Shown one piece after another: positions 44,366 to 53,649 of a stretch of DNA of 64,000 nucleotides. The stretch is taken from the NCBI GenBank assembly GCA_963827855.1, contig CAWHBY010000002.1, positions 2,480,001 to 2,544,000 on the forward strand, written 5' to 3'. The notes under the pieces were generated by a model. That model saw only the letters and a program-made list of their open reading frames with translations. It was not told the origin of the DNA and ran no database searches. Position numbers and translations under genes: made by a program. This DNA is from DTPU01 sp963827855 (GTDB taxonomy: Bacteria; Planctomycetota; Phycisphaerae; Sedimentisphaerales; Anaerobacaceae). The stretch's first letter is position 1, and every line of letters begins with the position of its first letter.

Positions 44366-44860
44366 ATGCCCATAGTCCTACCCGCAGGCCGACATGGTAA
44401 GGCGGTCGAGCTGGCAGAGGCCGGCAAGTATCAGGACGCCCTGGACGTGATCGAGCAGCATCTGGATGAGTCGCCCGAAGATGCGGAGGCCCTGAACGAT
44501 GCGGCCGTGCTGCTGCACTGCCTCGACCGGTCGGACATGGCGGTGGAGTACCTCGAACGGGCCAGGCAACTGTCGCCCGGGCATCCCGAGATGACCTGGA
44601 ACCTGGTCGAGGCCCTTCTGGCCGAGGCCCAGGTGGACAAGGCCAGGCCCCTCTTCAGTCTGATGGAGAAGGCCGGGATCCTCAGCATGGACGTGCTCAA
44701 CCGGGCAGCCAACATCTTCCTGAGCCAGGGCAACCTGGCCGCTGCCGCCGAGATGCTGGAGTGGTCGTTCCGGCTCGACTCCAGGCAAGAGATCCTCAAG
44801 CCCATGATCGAGGTCCTCCACAGCAAGATGGCCGCGGGGCAGGGCCAGTCACGCCGTTGA
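44366..44860 (+). CDS. TPR protein, flagellar cluster
   Basis: A 164-residue cytoplasmic protein made of TPR helices (KAVELAEAGKYQDALDVIEQ, then EDAEALNDAAVLLHCLDRSD and VEYLERARQLSPGHPEMTWN). No signal peptide. The ATG at 44366 follows AAAGGAG, and the sigma-54 site lies 50 bases upstream; the frame is open further up but without a ribosome site. It is the first gene of a TPR-TPR-FliT-like-fliD unit. The likely role is as an adaptor or chaperone in late assembly or glycosylation of filament proteins, which is inference. Confidence 0.7.
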   Translation: MPIVLPAGRHGKAVELAEAGKYQDALDVIEQHLDESPEDAEALNDAAVLLHCLDRSDMAVEYLERARQLSPGHPEMTWNLVEALLAEAQVDKARPLFSLMEKAGILSMDVLNRAANIFLSQGNLAAAAEMLEWSFRLDSRQEILKPMIEVLHSKMAAGQGQSRR

Positions 44861-44898
44861 GTTCAGACACAGACCCTTCCAGGGAAGGACAGTGTGGT

Positions 44899-45582
44899 AT
44901 GCACCGTGAAGGTCACGACACGACGGAACAGGGCGCCTCGCTCAGCCAGTTCCACCAGGTTCAGCAACTGGGGGATTGTCACGCCACGATCGGCAACTAC
45001 GCCCAGGCCCAGCGGCACTACGAGAGGGCGGCCAGCCTGGCGCCCGACGAGCCGCGTCCCTACGTGGGGCTGGGTGTCGTGGCCCTGCTCAACAGCCGGA
45101 TGGACGACGCCGAGATCGCCTTTCGCGTGGCCTGCCGGCTGGACCCTCGCTGCTCCAAGGCCTACGCAGGACTGGCCCTGGTGGAACAGCAGCGCGGTCA
45201 CTTCAAGACGGCCTTCGATCTCTACCTGAGAAGCCTTGAATTGGACACCGACGACCTCACGGCCTTGTTGGGCCTCTTTCAGACGTCGTGCCAGATGGGG
45301 TCCTTCGGAAAGGTCATCCATTACCTGCAGGTGTACCTGAACAGCCACCCCTCGGACGCCTCGGTCATGTTCTGCCTGGCCGCCCTGTACATGAAGGATG
45401 GACACCTGGAAGAGTCACGCCAGGTGCTGCTCGACCTGGTGGCCGTGGACCCTGAGAATAGAGACGCCGCCAATCTGCTGGAGGAGATCGAGCACAGTCT
45501 GGTCCAGCAATCCCTGGCCGACGCCAGGACGGCCCTTGCACCCAGTGACGTCGCTGCGCCCGCCGCAGCCCCTTGCGTATGA
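44899..45582 (+). CDS. second TPR protein, flagellar cluster
   Basis: A 227-residue cytoplasmic TPR protein (SQFHQVQQLGDCHATIGNYA, QAQRHYERAASLAPDEPRPY, KAYAGLALVEQQRGHFKTAF, and two further repeats). AAGGAC lies about 7 bases before the ATG at 44899. It shares the superhelix type with the preceding gene, so the two may have arisen by duplication. Ends in an Ala/Pro-rich tail and overlaps the FliT-like gene by 4 bases (ATGA). Confidence 0.7.
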   Translation: MHREGHDTTEQGASLSQFHQVQQLGDCHATIGNYAQAQRHYERAASLAPDEPRPYVGLGVVALLNSRMDDAEIAFRVACRLDPRCSKAYAGLALVEQQRGHFKTAFDLYLRSLELDTDDLTALLGLFQTSCQMGSFGKVIHYLQVYLNSHPSDASVMFCLAALYMKDGHLEESRQVLLDLVAVDPENRDAANLLEEIEHSLVQQSLADARTALAPSDVAAPAAAPCV

Positions 45583-45899
45583 ACAGCGAAACCCCGATCG
45601 ATCTTTGGGACGAACTCGAGCAGGCCCTGGCGGTCCAAGGTCAATGCCTGCGAAAAGACAAGTGGAAGGATCTCGAGTCTGCGGTAGAGAGAAGCAGCGC
45701 CCTCGTGAAGCAGATCACCGCTGGCGGCCCTCGCGTCCCGCCGGTATCCGCCGAACAGCGGCAGCGTCTGCTGCAGAGCTACGAACGTCTGATCCTCACC
45801 GCAGAGGCCCAGAAGCAGGACGTCTCGCAGCAGCTCCGGCGGCTCCGCACCAGCGAGCGTACGCTCGACGCCTACCGCGCCCAGGCGGGCGTCGGATAA
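45579..45899 (+). CDS. FliT-like flagellar chaperone, tentative
   Basis: A 106-residue helical protein (DLWDELEQALAVQGQCLRKD, then two long Arg/Gln-rich helices) without membrane segment. Length, all-helical nature and location just upstream of fliD fit FliT, the chaperone of the filament cap. There is no clear sequence signature, and FlgN-like identity cannot be excluded. Confidence 0.5.
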   Translation: MNSETPIDLWDELEQALAVQGQCLRKDKWKDLESAVERSSALVKQITAGGPRVPPVSAEQRQRLLQSYERLILTAEAQKQDVSQQLRRLRTSERTLDAYRAQAGVG

Positions 45900-46082
45900 G
45901 GAAGTCACTGCCAGGACTGTCACACGGGGGTGACCTCCCCCTGCGGTTCCAAGGGCCTGTCACAGACTCCGGGCAGGTTCCCCATCCCGTGCGATCTCTC
46001 ATCCTGCAGGTCAGGGCCGCCGATAAGTAAAGGTGGAACTCTCAGACAGACGGATATTGTGGTGCAGTCATAGGACGAAGAC

Positions 46083-48489
46083 ATGGGTACACTGAATTTT
46101 CCGGGCCTGGCCACAGGCATCGACACCAGCAAGATCATCGAGCAGTTGATGGCCATCAACAGCCGGCGCATGGCCAATTGGCAGCTCAAAGAGCAGAACC
46201 TCGAGAGCAAGAGCACTCTCTACGACGAGCTCAAGACCAAGGTCTCGACGTTCGAGAAGGCCGCCGCGGCCCTGGCCGATTCTGAGGATCTGGAGACCTT
46301 CCGGTGCAGCACCAGCGACTCGAACCGCCTCGGCATTGCCGCCACGAATGAGGCCAATCCGGGGTCGCACTCGGTCGTGGTCAACCAGTTGGCCACCTCG
46401 GAGACGTGGACCCAGGACATCTCTACCTTCGACCATGACACCGACTATGTCGGCGCAGGCACCTTCATCTACTCCTACAACTACCAGGAGCGGGCCATCA
46501 CCACGACGGCCACCACCACCCTGAAGGATCTGGTGGGCCTGATCAACAACGATGAGAAGAACCCGGGTGTCACGGCCAGCCTGTTGAACCAGGGCGGCAA
46601 GTACCACCTGATGCTCAGTGGCAGGGAGACGGGAGAGGACTACCAGATCTCCATCAACACGACCTCCACAGAGGTCTGGAAGCCGGACGCGGGCCAGGCC
46701 AATGCCACCTTCACGGAAGACACCGACAATGCGACCGACGACACGAAGATCACGGAGCTCGACCAGTGGAGCGGCCCCCACACGGGCACGGAGACCATCA
46801 CCATCAGCGGCAAGGATCACTCAGGAAACACGATCCTGCCCGGCCGCACCCTGACGATCGCCGATGACACGACCCTGGATCAGCTCATCGAGGAGATCAA
46901 CTATTTTTATGACGGCGCGGCGAGCGCGACCCTGGTCAATGGCCAAATCGTCGTCACGGACCACACCTCGGGCGCCAGCGGCCTGGAGATCGGCCTGACC
47001 TACAACGCCAACGGGAGTCCGGCGACCCTCGGGCTACCCACCATGGCCATGTCCGCAGAAGGCGGCGCCACCGCGGCCTCGGTCGCCTCATTGGCGCCTT
47101 CCTCGTTCATCCAGACGCAGGACGCCCAGAACGCCCAGATCAGAATCGACGGCTACATACCCACCAAGGTGGCCGAGGTCCAGACCCTGGCCGTGGATGC
47201 GGCGGCCACGGCCGGGACCTTCACGCTGAGCTTCGGCGGCCAGACCACGGGCGCTGGCCTACAATGCCTCAGTCAGCGACATCCAGACGGCCCTCAACAC
47301 CCTGTCAGCCGTCACTGCAGCGGGTGGCGTCACGGTGGCGGGCGCCACGGTCAACGCAGGAGGCCCCATGACCTTCACGTTCGCCAGCTCTGCGGGTGAC
47401 GTGGGCATGATCTCCGTCAATGCGACCGGCCTGACCGGACCGACCTCGGCGACCCTCAGCGAGACCACCCGGGGCAACAATGAGGAATGGATCAACCGCA
47501 ACTCCAACATCATCACCGATGCGGTCACAGGGATCACCCTGATCCTCCAGGACGTCAACGACACGGATGACAGCGGCGATGCGATCCCCATCAACGTGAC
47601 GGTCAGCCGGGACGCCCAGGCGGTCAAGGGCAAGGTCGACAACCTGGTCAACGCCTACAATACCCTGCTGACTTACCTCAAGGAGAAGACCGAGTACAAC
47701 ACGAGCACAAAGAAGATGGGCGACCTGAGCAATGACCTAGCTGTATCCCTGATCAAGAGCCAGATGAAGGAGCCCTTCATCGGCGTCATACCCGGCTTCT
47801 CTTCAGACGACCCCTATACGCAGGCCAAGGACATCGGCCTGACCTTCGACGGGTCCGGCAACCTCCAACTGGACGCAACCACCTTCAATGACGCCATCAA
47901 GGACAACTACGTGGACGTGATCAACCTGCTGGGCGCTGCAGGCAGAGGCAACACCAACAGCACCACGATTGAGTTCTACACCGCCAGCAGCAAGTACACG
48001 ACGGCCGGCGAATACGAGGTCCAGGTGACCGTGGCCGAACAGGACGGCGCAAACGTCATCACCTCCGCACAGATCCGCAACTCCGGCGACTCGGCCTGGC
48101 GGGACATGGAGATTGATGGCGAGTTCGTCGTGGGAAACGATGACTTCGGCTCCAACCTCAGTCCGGTCTATCCGGAGAACGGCCTCTACCTCAAGGTGGA
48201 TCTCACCGGTACAGGGACCTTCACGGCCGACGTGCGGGTCAAGAAGGGCATGGCCGGTACCCTGGATGCGACGCTCGAGGACGTCATCAAGAGCGGTGGC
48301 CGTCTGGACGTCGCCAAAAACAACATCGAGAGCCAGATCACGAACCTCACCCGCAGGATCACCGACGAGAAGAACCGGCTGGTCAAGGTCCAGACCGCCC
48401 TGCAGCAGAAGTTCGCACGCCTGGAGAAGACCTTGAACGAGTGGCAACAGCAGTTGAGCTCGCTCAACGCCATCACCGGCACTTCCTAG
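46083..48489 (+). CDS. fliD: flagellar filament cap protein FliD, frameshifted
   Basis: The frame from 46083 shows the FliD N-terminus (FPGLATGIDTSKIIEQLMAI, then QNLESKSTLYDELKTKVSTF) to about residue 391. It then goes out of frame and stops at 47399. The correct continuation is in the next frame from 47257 (AYNASVSDIQTALNTLSAV), and ends with the FliD C-terminal KVQTALQQKFARLEKTLNEW at 48489. Two bases appear to be missing at 47252-47257, inside the repeat motif that normally reads TTGALAYNAS. The joined protein is about 802 residues, much longer than enterobacterial FliD (about 470), because of inserted outer domains. Confidence 0.88.
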
Positions 48490-48513
48490 CCCGCCATGGG
48501 GTTCTGAAGCGGA

Positions 48514-49389
48514 CTACTGAGGTTGGCCGGCCGCGAAGTAGTAGATCACGGGGTCCTTGCCTTCGCTGACCGTGTAGTACCCCTTGCCGGCCGCGTCAAA
48601 CGCAATGGCCTCGCCCTGCGGCTCTGCAGCCAGGGGCAGTGTCCAGGCCTTGCCCTTGAAGGCCCTCCACAGTGGCTGACCCGGATCGCGGTTCCACAGG
48701 GAGGCCCAGCCCATGGACCGGACGACGACGCGCGTCCCATCCGCCGACACGTCACCTCCGGTAGCGAAGCCCCAGGGCAGCAGGCACACCAGTTCCAGCC
48801 TGGTCGTCTGCGAGGTCGACTGCGGGTAGGCTGCCCGATACACGCGAGAGAACAGCTCCCGCTTGGAGATCACGTACAGATCCCGGGTAGCCGGATCCAC
48901 CAGCAGCGTCTCCGCATCACGGGCGCCGTCTGGATAGATCAGGGAGATGGCCTCGCTAGGCTCGGTCCTGACCTCCTGCTGCCGGCCATTGGGATCGACC
49001 TGGGGCTCCTTGACGCGGCAGATCGTGATCGAGGGGTATTGGCCCCCATTGTCCCCGATGTCTCCGACATAGAGATAGGAAATGCCCGGTTGGGGCCCCG
49101 GTCCTGCGGCGATGTCCTCCCAATCCCTGGCCTGGGCGCCTGTGACCGTCGCAGTGGCCAGCAGTTCTCCCCGGGTGTTGACCGCATACAGGCGCGGCCC
49201 GTCGCCGGAGTCGTTATGCACCCAGAGCACGCCGGGATTCCTGCGGCCCGCCACCAGACCCGAGACCTCACTCAACTGGCTGGACCGGATCTGGCCGGTC
49301 TTGCTCGCCTCCTGGAAGGGCGCCTGATCGGCCAGCAGGGCGCACGAGGAACCCACCACCATCAGGATCGCTGCGATGATCTGTACCAT
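48514..49389 (-). CDS. secreted beta-propeller-like protein, unknown function
   Basis: A 291-residue exported protein (signal peptide MVQIIAAILMVVGSSCALLA). Repeated blade-like motifs are seen: LSEVSGLVAGRRNPGVLWVH, DWEDIAAGPGPQPGISYLYV and GDIGDNGGQYPSITICRVKE. Such proteins are often annotated SdiA-regulated or phytase-esterase-like, but no catalytic site is assignable. GAGAGAA precedes the ATG at 49389, inside the last codons of thiE (28-base overlap), so it is the last gene of an rlmN-thiE operon. Confidence 0.6.
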   Translation of the reverse strand: MVQIIAAILMVVGSSCALLADQAPFQEASKTGQIRSSQLSEVSGLVAGRRNPGVLWVHNDSGDGPRLYAVNTRGELLATATVTGAQARDWEDIAAGPGPQPGISYLYVGDIGDNGGQYPSITICRVKEPQVDPNGRQQEVRTEPSEAISLIYPDGARDAETLLVDPATRDLYVISKRELFSRVYRAAYPQSTSQTTRLELVCLLPWGFATGGDVSADGTRVVVRSMGWASLWNRDPGQPLWRAFKGKAWTLPLAAEPQGEAIAFDAAGKGYYTVSEGKDPVIYYFAAGQPQ

Positions 49390-50426
49390 AGGATTCTCTC
49401 TTTGAGGGTTTTGCAGGTCGCTACCGGGTCGCGAGAGTCTACGACCGCAGAACCGAAGGCAAGGGTCCGGGCGCCGCAGGCCAGGACCTGATCCATGTTG
49501 TCTCGATGGAGGCCACCGATCGCCACGTGACCGATGCCGGTGGCAGACAGTTGCGAAAGGGCCGGCCGGATATACTCCAAGCCTGCAGGAGCCAGATCGC
49601 ACTTGGTGGTCGTGGCAAAGGCGGGTCCCACGGCCACGTAGGTCGGATGCTCCTGGCAGGCCGCGGTGAGCTCCGCCGGATTGTGCGTGGTAGCGCCGAT
49701 GATCAGCGGCTTGTGCTGGAGTCTGCAGGCGAGCGCCACAGGCAGATCGTCCAGGCCCAGATGGACCCCGTCTGCGTCACAGGCCGTGGCCAGATCCACG
49801 CGGTCATTGATGATACTGACCACGCCGGCATCCTTGCACATCCGGACAAACTCCTGGCCCAGGACCCAGCGGGATCGATCCGCCATCTGCTTGCACCGCA
49901 ACTGGAGGCAGTCTGCGCCGCCGGCGATGCAGCGGGAAGTCAGGGTCAGGGCCTCTGCAGGCAGGTCCGTGCTGATGATGACGTAGAGGGCGACCTGCCG
50001 AAACAGCCGCCCCGGACCCGCAGCCTGGGCCATCTCCTTCTCAAGGGAATACGCCTCGTAGCGGAGGTTCTCGAAAACCTGGCTGAGGGCAGCATCATGG
50101 CCCTGCACGACCTCAGTCAGGACGCGAAGGGCCTCGGGCAGACGCTTGCAGGCTGCAGTCAGGCAGTCTTGCAGGTCCGTCCGCCGCAACTGGCCTTCCA
50201 CGGTCATGCCCGCGCCCACGTCGGAGGCGCTGTCCCTGCTCGCCAGGAGCTGGGCTCCATCCAGCCCGCCGATCGCCGCAGAGAGCCGGTGGCGCATGGC
50301 CTTGGCCCTGGCAGCGAGTCCCGCGTGATCCAGCACGAAACGGGCGTACTCTTCGATCACGCGCAAGGCCTCACGGCTGCGGTTGAAGTTCGCGTCGATG
50401 ATACGGCAGGCGGCCCGCTCGATCAT
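49362..50426 (-). CDS. thiE: thiamine-phosphate synthase (ThiE) with N-terminal extension
   Basis: A 354-residue cytoplasmic enzyme joining HMP-PP and THZ-P to give thiamine phosphate. The ThiE domain is the C-terminal half (about 165-350): DCLQLRCKQ, VVSIINDRVDLA, DGVHLGLDDLP, GATTHN, YVAVGPAFATTTK and VAIGGL, in the usual order. The first 150 residues are a helical domain (RIIDANFNRSREALRVIEEY) found on ThiE of planctomycetes and some others, of uncertain function. The ATG at 50426 overlaps the rlmN stop (ATGA). No TPP riboswitch is visible upstream. Confidence 0.9.
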   Translation of the reverse strand: MIERAACRIIDANFNRSREALRVIEEYARFVLDHAGLAARAKAMRHRLSAAIGGLDGAQLLASRDSASDVGAGMTVEGQLRRTDLQDCLTAACKRLPEALRVLTEVVQGHDAALSQVFENLRYEAYSLEKEMAQAAGPGRLFRQVALYVIISTDLPAEALTLTSRCIAGGADCLQLRCKQMADRSRWVLGQEFVRMCKDAGVVSIINDRVDLATACDADGVHLGLDDLPVALACRLQHKPLIIGATTHNPAELTAACQEHPTYVAVGPAFATTTKCDLAPAGLEYIRPALSQLSATGIGHVAIGGLHRDNMDQVLACGARTLAFGSAVVDSRDPVATCKTLKERILWYRSSQRS

Positions 50427-51460
50427 GGGGCGGCCTTCCTGAGCCGCTCTGCGCCGAGCTGGCCGCACGCGGCCTTGATGCTCCGCCCTCGTTTGAACCG
50501 GATCGAGGTCTCCAGGCCTCCGTCCCTGAGGATCTGGGCGAACCGCTGGAGGCGGGGCTTGGCGCTGGCACCAAAGGGGCTGCCTGGAAAGGGATTGAAC
50601 TCAATCAGGTTGACGTTGGTGTCAATGCCCTTGAGGATCCTCAGCAGGTCCCTGGCCTGTTCGGACCCATCATTGATGCCCTGAAGCATACAGTACTCGA
50701 TGGTCACCCTGCGGCGGGTCAGCCTCTGGTAGTTCTCCACCGCCTGAAGGATCTCGGCAATCGAGTACCTGCCGGCGATCGGCATCAGGTCCCTGCGGAC
50801 CTCATCCGTGGGCGAGTGCAGAGAGATCGCCAGCCGGACCTGGAGCCCCTCAGTGGCCAGCTTCTCGATGGCGGGAGGCAAACCGCACGTGGAGATCGTG
50901 ATCCGCCGCTGACCGATGTTGCGGCCTTCCGGATCATTGAGCAGGCGTGCGGAGCGGAGGACCTGGTCGTAGTTGTCGAACGGCTCTCCCATGCCCATGT
51001 ACACCACGTTGTCGATCTCCACGCCCGTCGCAATCACCTGATAGACCTGATCGACGATCTGGGCGGCAGTGAGGTCTGCCTGGAATCCCAATTGTCCGGT
51101 GGCACAGAAGCGGCATCCCATCTTGCAGCCCGACTGTGACGAGATGCAAAGGGTGTATCGCCCGCGGTCCTCCAGCAGCACGGACTCCAGGCAGGCTCCG
51201 CCTGGAACCGAGAACACGAATTTCGCCGTGCCGTCAGGATCCCTGAGGGTCTCGGCCACGGGGACCGAGGAGATGAAGAAACCCGCCTCTGTCAACTGCT
51301 GCCGAAAGGCCTTGGGCAGGGTCGTCACGGCCTCGATCGAGGCCGCGCCCTTGGTATGGATGAACGAAAACAGGTATTGGGCCCAGTAAGGCCTTCCACC
51401 GAGGCCCTTGAAGAGCTCTTCGATCTGCGGTCGCAGGAGATTCTTGAGGTCTTTATCCAT
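50423..51460 (-). CDS. rlmN: 23S rRNA (adenine-2503-C2) methyltransferase RlmN
   Basis: A 345-residue radical SAM enzyme that methylates A2503 of 23S rRNA and some tRNAs. SGCKMGCRFCATG holds the three cysteines of the 4Fe-4S cluster, VVYMGMGEPFDNYDQVLRS and TISTCGLPPAIEKLA are the SAM and substrate parts, and IKAACGQL gives the second catalytic cysteine. The ATG at 51460 fits a promoter whose -10 box is only 7 bases upstream; the ATG at 51469 would lie inside that box. First gene of the rlmN-thiE unit. Confidence 0.94.
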   Translation of the reverse strand: MDKDLKNLLRPQIEELFKGLGGRPYWAQYLFSFIHTKGAASIEAVTTLPKAFRQQLTEAGFFISSVPVAETLRDPDGTAKFVFSVPGGACLESVLLEDRGRYTLCISSQSGCKMGCRFCATGQLGFQADLTAAQIVDQVYQVIATGVEIDNVVYMGMGEPFDNYDQVLRSARLLNDPEGRNIGQRRITISTCGLPPAIEKLATEGLQVRLAISLHSPTDEVRRDLMPIAGRYSIAEILQAVENYQRLTRRRVTIEYCMLQGINDGSEQARDLLRILKGIDTNVNLIEFNPFPGSPFGASAKPRLQRFAQILRDGGLETSIRFKRGRSIKAACGQLGAERLRKAAP

Positions 51461-51467
51461 CTGAGGC

Positions 51468-51496
51468 ATTATAGAGTGCGATGCGGCCCAGGACAA
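51468..51496 (-). promoter_or_regulatory. sigma-70 promoter of rlmN, suggesting a leaderless transcript
   Basis: On the minus strand TTGTCC (51496-51491), 17 bases, TATAAT (51473-51468). The expected start site falls on or next to the ATG at 51460. No ribosome site is seen before that ATG. Confidence 0.6.
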
Positions 51497-51630
51497 TGGG
51501 GCCTGGCCTGCACCTTGACTGTGCAGGGCTCACACCATATGCTTTGGCCCATGGCAGGACATGGCAGGACCAGACCTTATCGGCGCCCGGCGATCGGACG
51601 CAGCACTGCCTGTTGGAAGAGGTGACATCG

Positions 51631-52023
51631 ATGCGGAAACACGAAGATGTCTTTGCGCTGTTCCTTCGCCTCGTCGGCACAGTGGCCCTTGGTGCAGTCG
51701 TGGCGATAGTCATGCCCTTTTCGTGGATGAATGCCGTGCATCAGTGGCTGGGTATGGGGCCCCTGCCCAATCAGCCTATCGTGGGTTACCTCGCCCGATC
51801 CACTTCTGCGTTGTATGCCGTCCTGGGGGGTCTGCTCTGGGTGGTCTCTTTTGACCTTCGCCGCCACAGGGTCGTCCTCCAATACCTGGGGCTTGTGATG
51901 GTTGCCCTGGGCATCACGCTCGGCATGATCGACTTCGCCGAGGGGATGCCCAAGTTCTGGAAGTGGGCAGAAGGCCCCCTCAACGTGGTCATCGGACTGG
52001 TCATCCTGCTCTTTACACTCTAG
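51631..52023 (+). CDS. small integral membrane protein, unknown function
   Basis: A 130-residue protein with about four hydrophobic segments (LVGTVALGAVVAIVMPFSWM, YAVLGGLLWVVSFDL, YLGLVMVALGITLGMIDFA, LNVVIGLVILLFTL). GAAGAGGTGAC precedes the ATG. The plan (MNAVHQWLGMGPLPNQPIV, then a cytosolic KFWKWAEGP) resembles unnamed small membrane proteins of planctomycetes. It is divergent from rlmN, and its TAG stop is inside repeat copy C. Confidence 0.6.
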   Translation: MRKHEDVFALFLRLVGTVALGAVVAIVMPFSWMNAVHQWLGMGPLPNQPIVGYLARSTSALYAVLGGLLWVVSFDLRRHRVVLQYLGLVMVALGITLGMIDFAEGMPKFWKWAEGPLNVVIGLVILLFTL

Positions 52024-52080
52024 CCCGCATTTCTCACTTCTGCCTCCAACGTCCAAAGCCTCGTGAGAAATCCGGGCTGG
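52020..52080. repeat. CTAG-type element, copy C (61 bp, internally deleted)
   Basis: The left end CTAGCCCGCATTTCTCAC starts on the TAG stop of the membrane-protein gene. The right end is GTGAGAAATCCGGGCTGG. Only about 25 bases of interior remain, matching the interior of copy D next to its right end. It can form a hairpin between two convergent genes. Confidence 0.75.
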
Positions 52081-52081
52081 C

Positions 52082-52519
52082 CTACCAGGCCAACCTATAG
52101 AGGTGGGTATCGCGCCTCTGGAAGCCCAGGCGCTGATACAGGCGGTTGGCCGCCTCTCGCGTCGGATGGGAGGTAAGATCCAGGGTCGCTGCGCCCTGGA
52201 TCCGGGCCCGCTCCACGGCGGCCCTGCACAGGGCCTCGCCTATGCCGTGGCCCCTGGCCCGGCTGTCCACGACCAGGTCCTCAATCCGACCACGGACCCC
52301 TGTCGGGGTCTGGAAGACCACCAAGGTCAGGACACCGACAATCGGTGGCGTGCAGTCAGGGTCGCGCGCCGCAAGAAGAAGGATGGCTGGAGAGTAGACG
52401 ACCTGCCTCAACTGTTCAGGCGTAGGCGCCTGACACGAGGGATTCAATTGAGGGATCAGACGTGCGAAGGCAGTCACCAATTCGGGCGTGATCTCGGTCA
52501 CCTGGATGATCTCTGTCAT
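52082..52519 (-). CDS. GNAT-family N-acetyltransferase
   Basis: A 145-residue cytoplasmic enzyme. The acetyl-CoA-binding loop is VVDSRARGHGIGEALCR, preceded by VGVLTLVVFQTPTGVRGRIE and followed by LDLTSHPTREAANRLYQRLG, the usual GNAT order. The acceptor is unknown. ATG at 52519 follows AGGCGG; a GTG 3 codons upstream is possible. It converges on the membrane-protein gene across repeat copy C. Confidence 0.85.
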   Translation of the reverse strand: MTEIIQVTEITPELVTAFARLIPQLNPSCQAPTPEQLRQVVYSPAILLLAARDPDCTPPIVGVLTLVVFQTPTGVRGRIEDLVVDSRARGHGIGEALCRAAVERARIQGAATLDLTSHPTREAANRLYQRLGFQRRDTHLYRLAW

Positions 52520-52573
52520 ATACTGCACCGCCTGTCATTGGAGTGGGTGGCCTGGTCATCCTGGCCGCTGGCC

Positions 52574-53635
52574 TCACTGGTTCTCCCAACCCCCTGTTGG
52601 AGGGATGTCGATAGGCCAGGCGAGCCGGAGGTTGCCTCCTGGACCCAGACGGCTCTCGCCCATGCCAGGGACGTGTCTGGACCTTCGAAGCTGATCGGAC
52701 AGCGTGATCTTCCGCGTGTGGCCGTCGAGCATGACCATGAAGGAATCGCCGGTATTCAAGTCCTTCCTCTTGGGGCGATGGCAGGTGGCAAAGCAATCGC
52801 CCAGCCCCTCTGTGTTCTGCACCAACCAGTCGCCCTCCAGCACGTAGGTCATCTTGATGGTCAGGTCGCCCAACCTGAGGGTCCCCCGCCAGCCCCGCAG
52901 GGGTGGCGGCCGCTCCCTGTAGTACTTGCCGCTGAGCTCATAGGGTGCCGGCCAGTGGGGCGTCAGGTGGAGGGGCTGTCTGCCTTCCCTGTTGATGGCC
53001 CAGGAGTTTTGCTCTGCAAACAGAAAGACCTCGGATGCGCTCCGCGTCACCTGCGATTCCCTGTAGACCTCCACGTCTCTCTTGCTGTTGGGATCTACTC
53101 GCACACCGGGTAGCGCCGATCCGAGGGTCCCCACACGCCTGGCGAGGAAGGCGTTCATCGTGTACGTGTATTGAGGGACTACGTCGATCCGGCTGTCATG
53201 CTCGCAGAGATCGCAATGGTTGTTGCAGCTCCTCTCCACGTTGGCCCGTGCGCCGACCTTGCAGCGGAGGATATCGAAGTTTCCCAGGTACGACCACAGT
53301 GACCCGCGGTACTCCGGATGCTCCTGGGTCAGCAAGGTGCTTCGAAGCCCGATGCGACTGTCGTGCCAACGGCAGCATGTGGGGTACTGCGGCCACACGT
53401 CCTTGGAGAGGGATTTCGATGAGTGATAGATGGAGCGGGGTTCTGGAAACAGGTCCCTGAAGTCACTCGTGTAGGTCTTCATCACCATGGCGAGCTGCCG
53501 CAGGTTCGATTGGCACACGGTCTCTGCCCCCTGCTGCCTGACCAGTCCCAAGGCGGGCAGGCCCAGGGCCACGAGGATCGCGAGGATCGCGATCACCACC
53601 AGCAATTCCATGAGCGTGAAGGCCCGTGCCATCAT
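52574..53635 (-). CDS. prepilin-like protein with N-methylation motif
   Basis: A 353-residue protein beginning MMARAFTLMELLVVIAILAI, the type IV prepilin/type II pseudopilin signal with Glu at +5 after the processing site. A short hydrophobic helix follows, then a large globular domain with cysteine-rich segments (CCRWHD, CNNHCDLCEHD) and a C-terminal VMLDGHTRKITLSDQLRRS. Planctomycetes carry many such proteins; most have no known role. It follows the gene at 53650 by 14 bases. Confidence 0.75.
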   Translation of the reverse strand: MMARAFTLMELLVVIAILAILVALGLPALGLVRQQGAETVCQSNLRQLAMVMKTYTSDFRDLFPEPRSIYHSSKSLSKDVWPQYPTCCRWHDSRIGLRSTLLTQEHPEYRGSLWSYLGNFDILRCKVGARANVERSCNNHCDLCEHDSRIDVVPQYTYTMNAFLARRVGTLGSALPGVRVDPNSKRDVEVYRESQVTRSASEVFLFAEQNSWAINREGRQPLHLTPHWPAPYELSGKYYRERPPPLRGWRGTLRLGDLTIKMTYVLEGDWLVQNTEGLGDCFATCHRPKRKDLNTGDSFMVMLDGHTRKITLSDQLRRSRHVPGMGESRLGPGGNLRLAWPIDIPPTGGWENQ

Positions 53636-53649
53636 GAAGGTCTCTCCCT

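Noticed and set aside
45927..45942. G-run/C-run hairpin after the FliT-like gene
   Set aside because: A five-base stem without a T-run is too weak to call a terminator.
46019..46026. GCCGATAA, a perfect sigma-28 -10 box before fliD
   Set aside because: There is no TAAA-type -35 box 11 bases upstream, so it is probably chance.
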